A DNA stretch of 64,000 nucleotides from Diacronema lutheri (lineage: Eukaryota > Haptophyta > Pavlovophyceae > Pavlovales > Pavlovaceae). The notes beneath the pieces are model-generated. The model was given only the letters and a program-made list of their open reading frames with translations. It did no database searches and was not told where the DNA came from. Shown piece by piece: positions 14,201-24,476 of the stretch; within the stretch, counting starts at the first letter, position 1, and each line of letters starts with the position of its first letter. The stretch spans positions 124,001-188,000 of the forward strand of contig JAGTXO010000037.1 in the NCBI GenBank assembly GCA_019448385.1, given 5' to 3'. A program made the position numbers and the translations under genes.

Positions 14201-17200
14201 GACGTGCCGAAGGGCGTCTCCACGTCGCTCGCCGCGGCAAAGCTGCGCGGTGCGCGTGTGCGCGCGCGCGTGAGCGCACGCGCGGTCGCGCCGCGCGGCG
14301 TTGGCGCATGGCGCGCGCGCGCATTGCTCGGTGCGGGGCGCCATCGCGTACTCGGGCAGGTCCCACAGGTGCAGCACGTCGTCCTCCGTCTCGGCGTCAA
14401 ACGGCGAGGTATAATGCGACGCGCGCGCGAGCGAGGCGAAGCGCCCGCCCACGCCGTGCGCCGCCGAGTCGCCACCGACCGGCCGGCTCGGCACGGCGCT
14501 CAGACGCTCGACGCCCATCGCGCTGACGATGAACTTGTCCTGAAACCTCCACGCGAGGGTCGCGTCGCGCTGCGTGTAGCCGCCCGCGCGGAAGGCGGGC
14601 ACGCCGGCAGAGTCGAGGCTGGGCTGCGAGAAGAGCTTCGCGAAGAAGGCGATGTCGCGGTAGCACGCAAACTCGGGGTGGTTCTTGATCAGCAGCCCGT
14701 GGCCGTCGCACACGAGCATCGGCGTTGACGAGGCCGAGCGCGCGTAGCCGAGCTTTGTGCACAGGCGCGAGACAAAGCGGTGCAGCGACGGCTCGAGGCG
14801 GTTCGTGCGCTCCCAGCCGAAGAGCGGCGTGAGCCCGCGCGTCTCGCACGCCTCGAAGTAGTCGAGCGCGCGCGAGCGCGCGACGCTCAGCTCGGCCGAG
14901 AAGCACACGACACCCGCCAACTGTGCGCTCGCGCGGCCAGCGGTGAGACAAAAGCCGCGCCGACCCGACCCGAGCTCATCGCCGATCGCGCCGCCGGCCA
15001 GGTGCAGCGAGATTGGCGAGGGCATGTCGCTCGCGCTGCGCCGCAGCACTGCGTCCGCAATTGCCGCAACACAGAGCGGCAAGACGAGCCTGACGCCATC
15101 AATCGAGCGACTGTGCCGCACAGAGCACGCCGCGGCGGCGAAGTGCTCGGCCAGCCGCTGGAGCAGCACGAGGACGTCGAGCTGCGACTCGTACCGCAGC
15201 GGGCTCGTCGATGTCCACACGCACCGCGCGAGCGCCGCCGCGCGCGCCGCCGCCGCCGCCGTGTCGGCGCGCGCACCGCCACGAGCCGCTGCTCCATAAT
15301 CCGTGCCGCGCGCGCGCGCGCCGTGCGCGCGGCCGGCGGCGCGCGACGGCGGCGGAGCCGGGTCGGCGGCGGGCACGGGCAGGAGCACGGTGAACGTGTG
15401 CTGCAGCAGCGCGAGCTGCAGGTGGGGCACGTTGCGCACCGCGTGCTTCTGGACGGCGAGCAGCGTGCACAGCCGATCGCAGTGCCGCAGCGCGGCGACC
15501 GCGTCGGCGAGGTGGCGCACGCGGGTCGGCTGCTGGAGCAGGTCGATGGGCAGGTAGGCGGGCAGCTCGCTCAGTGGGCCCGGGTCGACCGGCCCGCGCC
15601 GCAGCAGCCGATCGGCGAGCGGATGCAGCGACGGCGTCTCGGGCGCGGCGCGCGCGCGCCACGGGAAGCGACTCGCATGACGAAGCAGAGGACGAGAGCC
15701 GTCGGAGGCGATCACGGCGCGGTCAATGCCGCCGAGGAGGACAAGGCGCGGCAGCTCAGACACGCGGCACATCTGTGCGAGCGCGCCGCGCCGCGCCTCG
15801 TCGCCGAACGGCACGGCCAGCCACGGCATGCCGTCCGCCGCGCGCGCATGATCCGCTATCGAAGCGTCGGCGCTCACGTACACGAGCGCGAAGGGGCGGC
15901 CGGCGGTGCGCAGGCGCGCGTGCACGGCACGGAGCTGCGGCACGAGGCGCACGCACGGCTCGCTCCACGACGCGCCAAAATAGAGGCACACCACGCCGTC
16001 GGAGCTCGTCGCCGCGTCGCCGAGCGCCGCGCCGGTCGCGTGCACGCCCGCGCCGAGCGCCACGCGCCCGGCCGCCGGCGGCGGCGGCGGCGGCGCGACG
16101 GCGGCGGCGGCTCGGCGGCCGGCTTCGCGCGGCACATCGACGGGGCCGATCGACGCGGGCAGCTGCTCGAGCTCGGCGCCTAATATCTGCTCCCAGCTCG
16201 GCGTGTGCGCCTGACGATCGGCGGCGCTGAGGAGGAGGGGCGGTGGGGTCGACTCGGCCGCTGCCTCGCCGAGGGGCAGAGCGCGTACTTTGTCGCCAAT
16301 GCGCTCAATGCGCGCGAGCACATCCTGCAGCTGGCGCGCGTCGAGCGGCGCCGGGCCCGCCGCGCGCCGACGCGCCCTGCCGCCGGCGCGCCCTCTGTCT
16401 CGCGCCGCGCGCTCCGCGTCGCGCGTCTCGCGCAGCCGCGCGACGTACTCGGCGGACGGAGGGTCGACGGGCGGCGGGCGCACGCCGGGCACGACGACGC
16501 CGGGCGCGCTCGGCTCGCGCGGCGCTGCGAGCGCGAGCGTGTCGAGCAGCCCGCGCAGCCCGCCGTCCCAGCCGTCCGTGCCGCCTCCATCCTGCGCGGC
16601 GGTCTTGGCGGCGTGGTACGCGAGCTGCGACGTGGCCACCTTGAGAACCCGCCGCTCCGCGTCCGTGACGGCGCGCACGAACGCGAGGTCGCGCTCCGCC
16701 ATGCCGACCAATTGCACGCGGAGCAGCAAGCTGATCCGCTTCGCCGAGCGGCCGCGCACGCCGCGCGACCTGAGCACGTAGCGCAGCGCGTGCGCGAGGG
16801 AGCGGTACGGGCCCGTCGGCCCCTTCTGCGCCGACCAGAAGCGCGGCCGCTCAGTCGCGCTCTGCTCGTCGTCGCTCGACGCGCCGTCCGCGCCGGCCGC
16901 GTCGTCCAGCCTGGCGAGGTAGTCGGCGGTTGGCTCGCCGACGAGCAGCGCGCACAGCACGTCGTACAGCACGCCCTGCGGCGAGAGGCGCTGCTGCGCG
17001 GGCACGTCCGCCTTGGTCGCCACGTACCACGCCGTCGCCCAGAAGGCGTGGTCGCAGATCCGCGCCCACGGCGCGTGCAGTGGCAGGCACGTGGCGAGGC
17101 GCAGCTTGGGCGGGGTCGCGCGCGTCAGGTGGTGGCGCGCGCTCGCACCGTCCGTGTTGACGACAATCAACCGGCCGCGCGCCTCGCCCGCGCCCTCGCC

Positions 17201-19190
17201 CTCGCCCTCGCCCGCGGCCTCGCCCTCGCCACCACCGCCGCCCCTCCCCGCCGGCAGCGCGTCGGCGAGCCGCTGCGCGACGAGCACGATCGGCTTGCCC
17301 GCCACGCCCCAGGGGATGAAGGCGGACTCGCCCACGCGCATCCGAGAGAGCGCGCGCGTCACCTCGCGCAGCGCGGCGGAGGGCTGGCCGGCCTGCTGCG
17401 CCTTGGCGATGCGGTGCGCCAGCACGCGCGACCGCTCAAGCTCGAGCAGCGCGCCGTTCGCCGCCTGCCAGTCTGCATGCGACAGCCCGGCGCCGAACAC
17501 CTCTCCAACGGCGCGGTCGGTGAGCGCGCCGCGCAGGACGAGGGCGAAGAACTCGAGCGACGCGAGCTGCGTGGCGCTTGCGCCCGCGCCCTCGACGCAG
17601 TGGTCGCCGAGGGCGGCCATGAATGTCGGGTGCAGCCAGACGGGCGGCGGGCGCGCGTAAAGCGGCTGCAGCGAGAGCTGCTGTGCCACGTCGGTGCGGT
17701 ACGCGTCGCGCTCGTCCGGCAGGTCGGCCGCGGTGCGGATGCGGCGTAGCTCGGCGCGTACGGCAGCCTCGTCCTCCAGGCGCTCCGCGCGCACGCTCAG
17801 GTACTGCAGCTGCACGCCCGCCGCCTCGCGCGCGCCCGAATTGCCCGGCAGCAGCGCGCACGAGAGCGGGGCGATCGCGAACGGCGCGCCCGCGCGCCGA
17901 CCGCGCGCGAACCCCGCTGCGCCGCCGGTCGACGCGGCGGTGGCGGCAGCGGCGGGCGCAGACGCGCCGCCGTCGCCCTCCGCGCTCGCCTCGCCGGGCG
18001 GCAGCCAATTCAACGAGCCGTCCGCACCGCCCTTGCGATCGACAGCGCCGCCACCGCCGCCGCCATCGCCGCCGCCATCGCCCTTGCCGCCATCGCCGTT
18101 GCCGCGCCCGCGCCCGCCGGCCTGCGCGTCGCCCGCGCCGTCGCCCTCCGCACCGCGCGCGGGCTTTCGCGGCGAGAGCTTGACCACAGCGCACGTGCGC
18201 CCGTCAACGTACGTGATCAGCTCCGTGCGCGTGCGCGTGATGACGACCCACGCCCACCGGCCGGGCTTGATCGCGCTCTCGGCCGTGCCGCACACACCGA
18301 GCGCCCCGACTCCGCCGTTCGAGTAGATCTGCACAGCCTCGTCGCCATGGCCAACGGCCGAGGCGGCGCCGCCGCTCAGGATCGGCAGCGTTGTGCCCGG
18401 TGCGGGCAGGCTGTGCACGCGTACCGCGATCACGATTGTCCACGTCTGCAAAAGCCCGTCCGCATCTGCGCCACGCGCGCGCGCCGCGCGGCGGTCGGCG
18501 GCGGCGCGCGCGCGTGTGCGGCGCGTCAGCGCGGTGCGAGCAGCCGCGCGCGGACGGCGCAGCGCGTGGCGCAAGCACCTCAGCCCGCGCGCACCGCGCG
18601 CGCGCGCCGCGGCGAAGGCCGCGATGCGCGTTACGCGCGGGCGGTGACGCCGCACCGAGGTAGTAACGCTCAAAGCCATGCTGCGCACCAGCGGCGAGCG
18701 CGAAGTGCGCGGCCGGGTCGGTGGGCATGGCGAGGAAGAAGGAGCCGTGTTCGTCTTCGAGCACCTGCGCCACGTCGCCGCCAGTGAGCTGCAGCCCATC
18801 CGGCAGCTGCGCGGTGCCGTCGCGAAAGTCAGCCGTCACCTCGGGCCGGAGCGGCGCGTCTTCCTGTGACGCCTCCCGCCTACGGCGCTCGGCTGCGTCA
18901 AGCCTCGCCGCGAGCGCGGCCTCGGCCTCCTCTGCAGGCGTCTGGCTTGCTGCCGGCACACCCGCTCCCTCCCGATCCCCGCCCACCGCGCGCTCGCCAA
19001 AGTTTGGCCGCGCGGCGGCACCGCCCGAGGCGTGCTCGGCGCGATCGTCGTCGTCGTACGCGCGCCAGCCGATAGACCTACCAATCTTGGTATCGCCCGA
19101 CGCGTCAAACTCGGCAACCTCCGGTCGCGCGGTCGCCTCGAACGCCTCATCCTTGTCCTTGCCTCCCGCCTTCTTGCGGCTTGTGGACAT
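1..19190 (-). CDS. Giant DUF3638/DUF3645 protein with lectin-like, nucleoredoxin-like and EF-hand parts (3' end outside window)
   Basis: Five exons fit GT-AG and keep frame: 19190-18656, 18465-14352, 14242-6652, 6533-1039, 913-1 (continues beyond the window), giving at least 6,216 codons. Start is ATG at 19190 (MSTSRKK). In order: a LamG/concanavalin-like stretch from about residue 180 (TWTIVIAVRVHSL, GRWAWVVITRTRTELITYVDG); a thioredoxin/nucleoredoxin-like domain near 1000 with WSEPC in place of WCGPC; the DUF3638 signature near 3765 (KQMLMGGGKTTVISPIL); DUF3645 near 4130 (FVGKDVPARASEFAHPDV); the downstream family motif YDQVHTTGIDI; a second nucleoredoxin-like domain near 4630 without the active-site cysteines (YFGSGGSEEGG); an acidic tract; an EQ-rich helix; and an EF-hand loop DVDTSGRFEAAE near 6020. 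Fungal and oomycete relatives are large cytosolic proteins often labelled ubiquitinyl hydrolase, but their biochemistry is poorly known. Family assignment is secure; function is not. Confidence 0.9.
1060..1110 (-). repeat. EQ-codon repeat inside the giant gene
   Basis: A run of alternating Glu and Gln codons (EQEQEQEQE) made by a CTGCTC hexamer repeat on the plus strand. It lies just before the last intron, at the position where DUF3638 proteins commonly carry an E/Q-rich charged helix, so it is probably a real protein feature as well as a microsatellite. Confidence 0.7.
1990..2200 (-). repeat. Acidic Glu/Asp tract (coding microsatellite)
   Basis: About 55 residues made almost only of Glu, Asp and Gly in the giant DUF3638 protein, encoded by TCC/CTC/GCC triplet repeats on the plus strand. 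Lengths of such tracts are likely polymorphic. The tract separates the middle of the protein from the C-terminal family-typical part. Confidence 0.7.
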
Positions 19191-19439
19191 GAGCTCGAGC
19201 TCGAGCCCCACGGCGCGGATTCACGTCCTTGATTGGAGTGACGCTCAACTTTGCGCCATTCATCCGTGCAAATGTGAGCCATGGTTGGTTGGCTCGGCTG
19301 GAATGGTTGGCTCGGCTGGAATGGCTTGAGAGAGGGAGGTGTAGGCCGCCCCACCCATGTAGCCCATGGATTCGAACACGTCGTCGCTTGACTTCACTGC
19401 CCACATCTCAACCTACAGAGACACCTCGAGGCACAAACG
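19191..19439. other. Intergenic spacer with a short tandem repeat
   Basis: The spacer lies between the stop of the Lin0512-family gene and the start of the giant DUF3638 gene, both on the minus strand, so it should hold the 3' end of one and the promoter of the other. An 18-bp unit (TTGGCTCGGCTGGAATGG) is present twice in tandem at 19289-19324. I recognise no further element. Confidence 0.5.
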
Positions 19440-20039
19440 TCAGTGGCCGTCGCGTGTGTCCCACGCCTTTGGCTTGTTCCCTTCGGCCAAGTCGTGGTAA
19501 CCGATCGAAACGGCGGCCACAACGACGAGCGCCGTGTCGTCCTCGTCCCCGAGCTCGGGCACGACGCGTCCGCAGCCGAACGCGAGACCGCCGTGCACGA
19601 TCTCGATGGGCAAGAGGCGGCCGTACGGGAACACTTTGGCCACCTCGTCGACGTCGACGGCGGGCGCCTCGCTCGGGACGCCCAGCTTGACATGGACGAG
19701 CATGTTGGAGCGGCCCCCCGGGATCGCAAAGACCGCGCCCGGAATCGAGTTGAACTCGATCGCATTGCGCACCGCGCGCACGGCCGCCTTCGTGGAGCCC
19801 TTGCTGCGGTCGCCGTGCTGGTCGCACCCGAAACCGAGCTGGACGAAGAGCAGCCTGTTGAGCGGCCCCGTCGATGCGTCTGCACGCGTCGCGCCGAGCC
19901 CGATGGCCTGCCACTCTGCCGACCACGACTTGCTCGACGCCTTGTCCAGCGCATTGGTGTCGCAAAGCCGTCGCCGCGGCGCCCGCACGCGCAAGAGTGG
20001 TGCTGCGCGAGGACGAGCGCAACGCAGCCACAGCGCCAT
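19440..20039 (-). CDS. Lin0512-family protein
   Basis: A single open frame of 199 codons. The core from about residue 60 has the family pattern: FVQLGFGCDQHGD, then KAAVRAVRNAIEFNSIPG, a VHVKLGVP strand, VDVDEVAKVFPYGRLLPIEI and a HGGLAFG motif. Lin0512 proteins are short, conserved in bacteria and fungi, and of unknown function. The N-terminal 40 residues are Arg/Ala-rich and not family-like; they may be an organelle-targeting leader or the wrong start, since an overlapping frame beginning at 20061 (MASLTGNNG) could be joined by a short intron. The insertion described at 20080-20736 ends 41 bp upstream of the chosen ATG. Confidence 0.75.
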   Translation of the reverse strand: MALWLRCARPRAAPLLRVRAPRRRLCDTNALDKASSKSWSAEWQAIGLGATRADASTGPLNRLLFVQLGFGCDQHGDRSKGSTKAAVRAVRNAIEFNSIPGAVFAIPGGRSNMLVHVKLGVPSEAPAVDVDEVAKVFPYGRLLPIEIVHGGLAFGCGRVVPELGDEDDTALVVVAAVSIGYHDLAEGNKPKAWDTRDGH

Positions 20040-20079
20040 TGTTCCCAGTCAGAGATGCCATGTCTCATTTCTCTGACTG

Positions 20080-20736
20080 AAGCGTCGTTCGTATTTTGAA
20101 CAGCTGCGAGGCGCCGTCCCCGTCGGCGCGGCGCGCGCCGGCGCGGCCGTGCCGGCCGGCAGCTTCGGAACGCCGGCTGCCTTGACGACGCCTGCCTTGG
20201 CCATCCAAGCTGCGCCCTCGCGCTCTGATGGCCGCGCTCCGCGCGCCCCGCCGCCCCTGCCCATCGACTGCGCCGGCACCGCGAACAACGTACTTTTCGC
20301 CCCGGTCGGTGGGTTTGGGGGCGTCGTGGCGCGCGTGCGCGGCCACGCGGCCAGCATCGCGGCGCTTGCCACGCTGGCGGCGGGTGGCAGTGCGCTTCGC
20401 GGCGGCGGCAGGGGGCTGCGACGCGGCGGGGAGGGCGGCGGCTCGCTGGCGGCGGGCGTCGCGCTCTGCAGCGGCGGCGGGCGGCTTGGCGACGTGGCAG
20501 GCGGCGGCTCGGGGGTGGCGGTCGTCGCCGACGATCTTCGGGCCTCGGCGTGCGCGTGCGCGTCGGCCGGTGGTGTGGTTGACGGCGGCCACCGGTGCGG
20601 CAGCGCGCGGGCGGCGGCGCGCGGTGGCTAGGCGCGTGTGGGCCTTTGGGCCTGCTCCGCCTGGCGCCTCGCTGCGCACTTTCCTGATCCCGCACTTCCT
20701 GACCCCATCTGTTGACCCGTCGGAAGCGTCGTTAGT
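20080..20736. mobile_element. Short retroposon-like insertion flanked by a 13-bp direct repeat
   Basis: A 13-bp sequence (ATTTCTCTGACTG) occurs at 20067-20079 and again at 20737-20749, as expected for a target-site duplication. The enclosed ~657 bp begins AAGCGTCGTTCGTA and ends GGAAGCGTCGTTAG, so its two ends share a ~13-bp direct motif. The same end motif sits between 15-bp direct repeats at 49305-49359. The interior is GC-rich with low-complexity open frames on both strands and no recognised protein; a short K/R/A/P-rich frame on the minus strand cannot be judged. Class is uncertain: variable-length duplications fit a LINE-mobilised retroposon. Alternatively this is an old tandem duplication remnant. 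Confidence 0.5.
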
Positions 20737-20831
20737 ATTTCTCTGACTGGTCGTCGCACACGCTCGCATTGAGGCGCAGGCGGCGCTTGACGCTTTCTGC
20801 CGCGCGTTGAGACGTGTGGGCGCCGATGGAC

Positions 20832-21710
20832 TCACCCGCGGGCGCCATGGCCGGATGCGCTGGACGCGCCCACAGCGCCAAAGACGGCGCGCGCAAACGT
20901 CTCGCGCGTCAGCTCGCCGCGCTCGTCGCCGTTTACAGACAGCGCCCTGCTTCGCTCGCCCGAAGAGACGTGCTCTGCGCGCTCGAGCACGCTGCGCGCC
21001 AGTTCCATCCCCTCGCCGTGTGTGCGCGCGCGCTGCAGCGCCGCCTTGAGCGCATCGGGCGAGAGCGCGAGCGCGCCGCACGCCGCGCCGAGCGCCGCGT
21101 GGGCCACTCCGCCTGTGCCGAGCAGCTGGTCGAGCACGGCGATCGCGCACGCGCGCGGGCTGATTCCCGAGCGCATAGCCTCGTAGTGCACGTCGGCGTG
21201 GAGCAGCTCGCACTCCTCGAAGAGGGTCTCGTGCAGCAAGCACGCCTCGACGCCCGCGCGGAACTGTGCGAAGTTCACCACGTCGTCCTCCCTCGCGCCC
21301 GAGCCGAGCGACGTGAGGACGACAAGCGCGACATCGACGGGCAAGTCGGCGCACAGCAGGTTGATGAGGCGTTTATATAGGGCGACGGCCACTTGCGGCA
21401 GACGGAGGCCCACGACCTCGCGGGCGGACGGCACCGGGTCGAGCGCGCAGTACGCCGCGAGCAGGTTGTCCGCAAAGCTCGGCGCCCCCGGCCGCGCGAG
21501 GCGGATGAAGCGGTGCGCGCGTAGCATGGGCGACGAGCCCTGCAGGATGTGGCGAAAGTAATCGGCGATGGCATCGACGGGCTCATCAGGCCGATTCTCG
21601 AGCAGCAGCGTGACCACATCTTTCAAGTAGGCCCACAGCCCCGACTTGTCGAGGTACTCGTGCCGACTCGCCTCGACCGCCATGCACGCCCCCCTGTCGG
21701 CAACGGTCAT
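20832..21710 (-). CDS. TPGS1-like tubulin polyglutamylase complex subunit
   Basis: A 292-residue frame starting MTVADRGACM. The N-terminal ~45 residues carry an RIIa/Dpy-30-like helix pair (YLDKSGLWAYLKDVVTLLLE, then NRPDEPVDAIADYFRHIL), followed by a stretch like TPGS1 (FADNLLAAYCALDPV) and all-helical sequence to the end. TPGS1 is the docking subunit of the tubulin polyglutamylase complex at centrioles and axonemes in animals; a similar role in a flagellate is inferred. Its ATG lies only three bases after the stop of the upstream same-strand gene, in the same frame. No introns are needed. An alternative is another RIIa-fold ciliary protein. Confidence 0.65.
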   Translation of the reverse strand: MTVADRGACMAVEASRHEYLDKSGLWAYLKDVVTLLLENRPDEPVDAIADYFRHILQGSSPMLRAHRFIRLARPGAPSFADNLLAAYCALDPVPSAREVVGLRLPQVAVALYKRLINLLCADLPVDVALVVLTSLGSGAREDDVVNFAQFRAGVEACLLHETLFEECELLHADVHYEAMRSGISPRACAIAVLDQLLGTGGVAHAALGAACGALALSPDALKAALQRARTHGEGMELARSVLERAEHVSSGERSRALSVNGDERGELTRETFARAVFGAVGASSASGHGARG

Positions 21711-21713
21711 CGC

Positions 21714-24476
21714 TCACGAGTCATCACGCATCAGTGTGCCAACTGCCGACGCCGGCGACTGTGTCACGCTCTCAGAGTCGGCATCGCCCAACCCCGCGCC
21801 AGGCTCGACCTGGACGTCGCGCACGGCGTGCACAAGCCAGTTGTCGAGGCCGAGCGCGCCGAGCTCCGCATCGCGCGAGGCGTGCACGCTCGCAAATCGG
21901 CCAATCGGCCCGCTCAACAGCTCGACGATATGGCGCACTCGCCCGTCCACGTCGTGCGCCTCGAGCGCCACCTGCTCGATGGCCGGCCAATCCGCGGGCT
22001 CAATGCCGCGCAGCACCTCGAGCTCATCGCCCTCCACGTCCACCTTGAGCAGCACGACGCGCACCGCCGCGCCGCCCGTCGCGTCGCGCTCGTCGGCGAG
22101 CACGCGCGAGACGGTCGTCAGCTCGCACTGCTCGTCGCGCGCACCCGCGAGCCGCCAGCGCGGCAGCGCGGCGGCGTGCGCGGCCTCGCGCTCGGTTGCG
22201 CGGAGCGTCGAGTTGGACGTGCAGCGCGGGAAAACACGAAGCATGGCCAACCCGCCCGCGCGCGCGCGCGCGGCCGCGTGGACGATGCGCGCGCGCGTCG
22301 CGAACGCGTTGGACGCGAGGTTGGCGGCGAGCAGCGCGCAGCACGCGGCGGAAGGCTCGACGGCGAGGAGCCGCGCGTCGGGCCGCGCACCGAGCGCGCG
22401 CAGCGCAAAGAGACCGACGTGCGCACCCACGTCGACGATAAGCGGCCGCCCGACGCGCGGCTCCTCGCCGTCGAGCCTTCCGCCGCGCGGCGGCGCGAGG
22501 CGCACGCCGTGCCGCTCGTACACACGCGCCTCATAGATCTCGCGGCGCAGGTATTCGCCCTCCGCACGGTCGGGCACGCGCGCGCGCAGCCCCGCGCCCA
22601 GCTCCAGCCACGCGCCCGTCGATTCGTCGCAATGCTCAGCGCGTGGCGCGTCGCGCGCGTCCCGGCGGCGCTTGCACGCGCGCACCGCGCCAGCCTCTGC
22701 CGCGGCGGTGCCTTCCGCGGCAGCGCACGTGCCGTCGCGCCACGCGCGCGCGCGCGCGAGCAGCCGCAGCGCGGACGCCGTCGGAGCGCGCACAAGGTGC
22801 GCATCGGCGCGCGGCGCCGGCGCGGCCGCGCCGCCGAGCGCCGCGCAGCCGCCCGCTGGCTCGGGCGTGGCCGGTTGCAGCAGGGTGTCGAGCAGCGCGA
22901 CGAGCACATGGAAGCCGCACAGCTCACGCGGCGCGCGCGCGCCAACGCGCTCGGCGCGGCACGCGCGCGCCGCGTCGCCCGCGTCGAGCGTGGCGCGCAG
23001 CGCGCGCGCGCCACACGCGCCCTCGACGCTCAGCGCGCGGCGCACGCGCGCGCACGCGCGCGCCACGCCGCCGCGCGCGTCGAGCACCTCCTCGAGCGCC
23101 TCGCAGAGCGGCCCGCCGCGACGAGCTGCTCCGAGATCGCCGGGCGTATCGGCGAGCGCCTGCAGGCGCAGCTCGCGCGCGCAGCCGAGCGCCTGCGCCG
23201 TGTGCGCCCACGCGAACTGGTCAAAGTGAAGGGGCAGCGCGACGGCGGGCGTGCCGCTGAGCAACGCGTCGGCCGTCGAGCCCGCGCCCGCGTGGTGCAC
23301 GCACGCTCCAAAGTGGCGCGCGCGCAGCAGCCGCCGCACGCGCAGCTCGTCCGAGCAAACAAGTTGCACGCGTCGCCCCACCACCTCGCCGAGCGCGCGC
23401 ACGTGCGGGCAGCCGCACGGCAGGTGCAGCAGCGCGCGCGCGCCAATGTGTGCGCACGCCGCCTCGAGCGCGCGGCCCACCGCGCACAGCTCGCTCTCGG
23501 AGAGCAACCCGCCAATCATCGCGCCCGAGCCAACCGTTGCGTACACGCGCGCGCGCGCGGCGCCCTCGCACGCACATCGCGCGCCGGCCGCCGCGCCCGC
23601 GCATGCGTGCAGCGGAGGCGGCGCGCGCGCGACGTTCGGCGAGCGCGCGCCCGACTTTGCCTTTGGAGCGCGTGCACTCGCGCGCAGACGTGGCGTTGCG
23701 TCCGGCAGAGCGGGCGCTGCGTCCGGCAGAGCGGGCGCTGCGTCCGGAAGATCGGGCGCGTACCCGACCGCATGCACCGTCCGTGGCCACGCCGCGCGCG
23801 CCGGCGCGAGGGACGCGGGAAAGAGGTAGGCGAGGTGGCACGCGGCGGGCAGCGCAACGCGCCCGTCGGTCGCGAGGCCGGGCAGCCGGCCGAGCCCGAG
23901 CGACGCTCGCCAATCGCCCCAGCGCGCATCGTCGAAGAGCGGCCATGCCCAGTGCTCCACCTCCGCCCAGCACAGCCGCTCGCCGCTCGCGGGCGTCGCC
24001 GGCGCAGCGCGCAGCGCGGCATGCAGCTGCGGGTGCGCGCTCGCCAGCCGCGCCTCGAACGCCTCGGGCGCACCGTAAGGGATCAGGTAAGGCGAAACGG
24101 CAAGCCGCGGCACGCGCAGCGCCTCGGCGAGCGCGTGCCCCTCGAGCGCAAAGAGCGAGAAGACGAGCGCGCGCGCGCCAGAGCACGCGCGCTCGCACTC
24201 AGCGCGCAGGCGCGCCTCGGCGTCCGCGGGCGCAGCGCTCTCCACACATTCGCCCCACCGCGCGGCCGGCAAACTCTGGAGTAGCCGCAGCTCGACGCGC
24301 GCGCGCGCGAGCGGCTCGCGCAATGCGACGGCAAACGCGCCGTGCGTGACGAGCACGACGGCGACGCGCGTGCCGAAAAGGACAGCCGCCGCGCGCGCGA
24401 GCGACGCCATCGGCTGGACGTCGCCGCGCGTGCCGAGCGCGAGGAACACGAGCTCACACGCGCTGGCCTCCGCCAT
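21714..24476 (-). CDS. Glycosyltransferase (GT1, sterol-glucosyltransferase type) fused to FkbM-family methyltransferase
   Basis: An uninterrupted 920-residue frame. The N-terminal half is a UDP-sugar-dependent GT1 enzyme: the start has the ALGTRGDVQP nucleotide-fold motif, and near residue 390 the acceptor/donor signature HHAGAGSTADALLSGTPAV precedes a PLHFDQFAWA segment, as in sterol and macrolide glycosyltransferases. From about residue 675 there is an FkbM methyltransferase: SAM-binding IVDVGAHVGLFALRALG, an acidic VEPS strand end, and LLKVDVEGDELEVLRGI near 810. Together they suggest glycosylation followed by O-methylation of one acceptor, probably a sugar-bearing lipid or polyketide; the substrate cannot be read from sequence. 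Between the domains lies Ala/Arg-rich linker. The start ATG is 23 bp from the divergent inhibitor-2 ATG. Confidence 0.85.
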   Translation of the reverse strand: MAEASACELVFLALGTRGDVQPMASLARAAAVLFGTRVAVVLVTHGAFAVALREPLARARVELRLLQSLPAARWGECVESAAPADAEARLRAECERACSGARALVFSLFALEGHALAEALRVPRLAVSPYLIPYGAPEAFEARLASAHPQLHAALRAAPATPASGERLCWAEVEHWAWPLFDDARWGDWRASLGLGRLPGLATDGRVALPAACHLAYLFPASLAPARAAWPRTVHAVGYAPDLPDAAPALPDAAPALPDATPRLRASARAPKAKSGARSPNVARAPPPLHACAGAAAGARCACEGAARARVYATVGSGAMIGGLLSESELCAVGRALEAACAHIGARALLHLPCGCPHVRALGEVVGRRVQLVCSDELRVRRLLRARHFGACVHHAGAGSTADALLSGTPAVALPLHFDQFAWAHTAQALGCARELRLQALADTPGDLGAARRGGPLCEALEEVLDARGGVARACARVRRALSVEGACGARALRATLDAGDAARACRAERVGARAPRELCGFHVLVALLDTLLQPATPEPAGGCAALGGAAAPAPRADAHLVRAPTASALRLLARARAWRDGTCAAAEGTAAAEAGAVRACKRRRDARDAPRAEHCDESTGAWLELGAGLRARVPDRAEGEYLRREIYEARVYERHGVRLAPPRGGRLDGEEPRVGRPLIVDVGAHVGLFALRALGARPDARLLAVEPSAACCALLAANLASNAFATRARIVHAAARARAGGLAMLRVFPRCTSNSTLRATEREAAHAAALPRWRLAGARDEQCELTTVSRVLADERDATGGAAVRVVLLKVDVEGDELEVLRGIEPADWPAIEQVALEAHDVDGRVRHIVELLSGPIGRFASVHASRDAELGALGLDNWLVHAVRDVQVEPGAGLGDADSESVTQSPASAVGTLMRDDS

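Noticed and set aside
19360-19385. tRNA-like GGATTCGAAC string
   Set aside because: No cloverleaf arms can be drawn around it; I found no convincing tRNA or rRNA gene in the window.
20149-20631. Plus-strand frame inside the 20-kb insertion as a protein gene
   Set aside because: Almost entirely Ala/Gly/Arg low complexity with no domain; not distinguishable from chance in this composition.
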